Shown: positions 45,801 to 47,084 of the stretch, in pieces
Numbering within the stretch: position 1 is the stretch's first letter
How the letters are laid out: the number at the start of each line of letters is the position of its first letter
DNA from: CAZMFZ01 sp964565665
GTDB taxonomy: Bacteria > Bacteroidota > Bacteroidia > Cytophagales > UBA9547
Assembly (NCBI GenBank): GCA_964565665.1
Contig: CAZMFZ010000008.1
Location: 1 to 47,084 of the forward strand
DNA: 47,084 nucleotides
Direction: 5' to 3'
The notes under the pieces: generated by a model
What the model was told of the DNA's origin: nothing
What the model saw: only the letters and a program-made list of their open reading frames with translations
The model's database searches: none
Program-made: the position numbers and the translations under genes

Positions 45801-47066
45801 ATGATTCAAATGAAACCAACTAAAATAAGTTTGCTGCTCTTGAGTATACTATTTTCCAACCTATGTTTTTCCCAAAACATTAAAATCAACCGTTTTGAAA
45901 ATCAAATTAAAAAGTTTGAAATTGACAATAAATTCATAGCCCCTTCCAACGACTTGGTGGTGCTTTATGGAAGCTCATCTTTTGCCAACTGGGCAAAATC
46001 AAGCGAAATGTTGGCACCTTATCAAATCGTAAATCGTGGATTTGGAGGCTCAACTGCTGCTGAGGCATTGTACTATTTCGAAAGGGTGGTATTGCCATTG
46101 AAACCCAAAATTATTTTTTTCTACGAAGGCGATAATGATATTTATTCTGGGTTTTCAGTTGATTCTGTTTTTTCTAATTATAGAAAAATCTTGGCATTGG
46201 TAAAGAAGAAATTGCCTGAAACCAAATTCATAGTTGTTTCGGTCAAATATTCCCCATCAAGAAAACATTTGATAGAAACCCAGAAAAAACTCAATCATAT
46301 GACTTATGGCTTAAGCAAAACCAACCCAGATTTGAGCTTCATCGATATTACACCTTTGCAATTGCTTCCCAATGGACAATTCGATTCTGCCATGTTCGAG
46401 GCCGACAGTTTGCATGTGTCAACGGCTGCCTATCAAAAGTGGGCAGTACGGATGAAGCAATCGCTCGAACCATTATTTCCAAAAAACAACAAAGAAAATT
46501 GGGTGAATATTTTCAATGGTAAAGATTTTGAAGGGTGGGAGCAAAAAGGGGGCGCAGCAAAATATGAGGTGAAAGATGGGGTGATAATAGGCACATCTAC
46601 CCAAAACACACCCAACAGTTTTATGTGTACCAAAAAAATATACAAAGATTTTGTACTAGAATTTGAAGTAAAAGTTGATACAAATCTGAACTCAGGTGTG
46701 CAATTTCGAAGCAATTCAAGGCCAGATTACAGGGAAGGAGTAGTTCATGGCTATCAATGCGAAATTGACCCTTCGCCCCGTGCATTTAGTGGCGGCATAT
46801 ATGATGAACAACGGAGAGGCTGGCTCTACAAACCAGAATCTGACCCACATGCCAGGATGGCCTTCAATCGCCTAGGTTGGAATAAATATAGAATAGAAGT
46901 TGCAGGCTACAGCATCAAGTCGTTTATAAATGGAATACCAGTTTCCGATATAATAGACACCGTAGAACCATCAGGATTTATAGGCTTGCAGGTGCATTCC
47001 ATTCACAAACCAGAACACGAAGCCACCAAAGTGATGTGGAAAAATATCAGAATTTGGGAGAGGTAA
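45801..47066 (+). CDS. Secreted SGNH hydrolase fused to a DUF1080 domain
   Basis: A 421-residue two-domain protein with a signal peptide (about 1-24, ending NLCFSQ); an internal Met at residue 4 is an alternative start. Residues about 45-232 are an SGNH/GDSL esterase: block I VLYGSSSFANW (Ser), block II NRGFGGST (Gly), block III FYEGDNDI (Asn) and block V DSLHVS (Asp-x-x-His). Residues about 238-421 are a DUF1080 sandwich (NIFNGKDFEGW, YEVKDGVIIGTS, NSGVQFRSNSRPDY, NKYRIEVAGYSIKSFINGIPV, MWKNIRIWE). It could deacylate a substituted glycoside and then cleave its keto form. It comes 115 bases after the preceding stop, with a terminator between. Confidence 0.88.
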   Translation: MIQMKPTKISLLLLSILFSNLCFSQNIKINRFENQIKKFEIDNKFIAPSNDLVVLYGSSSFANWAKSSEMLAPYQIVNRGFGGSTAAEALYYFERVVLPLKPKIIFFYEGDNDIYSGFSVDSVFSNYRKILALVKKKLPETKFIVVSVKYSPSRKHLIETQKKLNHMTYGLSKTNPDLSFIDITPLQLLPNGQFDSAMFEADSLHVSTAAYQKWAVRMKQSLEPLFPKNNKENWVNIFNGKDFEGWEQKGGAAKYEVKDGVIIGTSTQNTPNSFMCTKKIYKDFVLEFEVKVDTNLNSGVQFRSNSRPDYREGVVHGYQCEIDPSPRAFSGGIYDEQRRGWLYKPESDPHARMAFNRLGWNKYRIEVAGYSIKSFINGIPVSDIIDTVEPSGFIGLQVHSIHKPEHEATKVMWKNIRIWER

Positions 47067-47084
47067 ATCCTTTTTAAATCTTTT

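Overview
The window is a low-GC bacterial chromosome segment, very probably from Bacteroidota and most like Cytophagales. Six genes carry type IX secretion (T9SS) C-terminal sorting domains ending in a 'YPNP/FPNP' start and a short basic tail. Several genes show the Bacteroidota promoter word TAnnTTTG, ribosome-binding sites are weak, and the housekeeping order yceD(DUF177)-rpmF-plsX-fabH-efp-accB-accC is typical of the phylum. The piece is a draft scaffold: it has a 100-N gap inside carB flanked by a 55-bp duplicated contig end. Genus and species cannot be read from the sequence.

Layout. 1-338: no gene. 339-2121: polysaccharide deacetylase and zinc-ribbon methyltransferase. 2327-5109: cysD, then a secreted GH43-like/NPCBM enzyme. 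5326-7847 (minus): ilvD and thyA. 8115-8915: a Fic gene broken by one in-frame TGA. 8922-14416: the fatty-acid and translation cluster. 14497-17013 (minus): a GH30-type secreted glycosidase with two compensating frameshifts. 17347-20315: carB across the gap. 20462-22774: secreted PQQ-type sugar dehydrogenase. 22856-40858: two related membrane proteins flank three very large T9SS cargo proteins, namely a non-catalytic NPCBM/Big_2 adhesin and two GH30 multidomain enzymes. 41022-47066: a LacI-type regulator with two operators, DUF1080, a Tat-exported Gfo/Idh/MocA oxidoreductase, a frameshifted T9SS protein, and an SGNH-DUF1080 fusion.

How it works together (inference). The accessory part looks like a polysaccharide-attack region. 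T9SS-exported GH30/GH43 enzymes with PA14, FN3, NPCBM and Ig-like modules would act at the cell surface. The LacI/DUF1080/oxidoreductase group would handle oxidised (3-keto) sugars in the periplasm. No SusC/SusD pair is visible.

The most unusual elements are the two paralogous 7TMR-DISM-like membrane proteins. Their cytoplasmic end is a coiled coil plus a zinc ribbon and helical segment resembling the DNA-binding front of IS1595-type transposases, with no nuclease domain. Each lies divergently next to a giant T9SS gene. They could be single-protein membrane-bound transcription regulators of these genes. The second copy is frameshifted.

Decay is common: one nonsense mutation, frameshifts in three genes, and two leftover T9SS gene tails in intergenic DNA.
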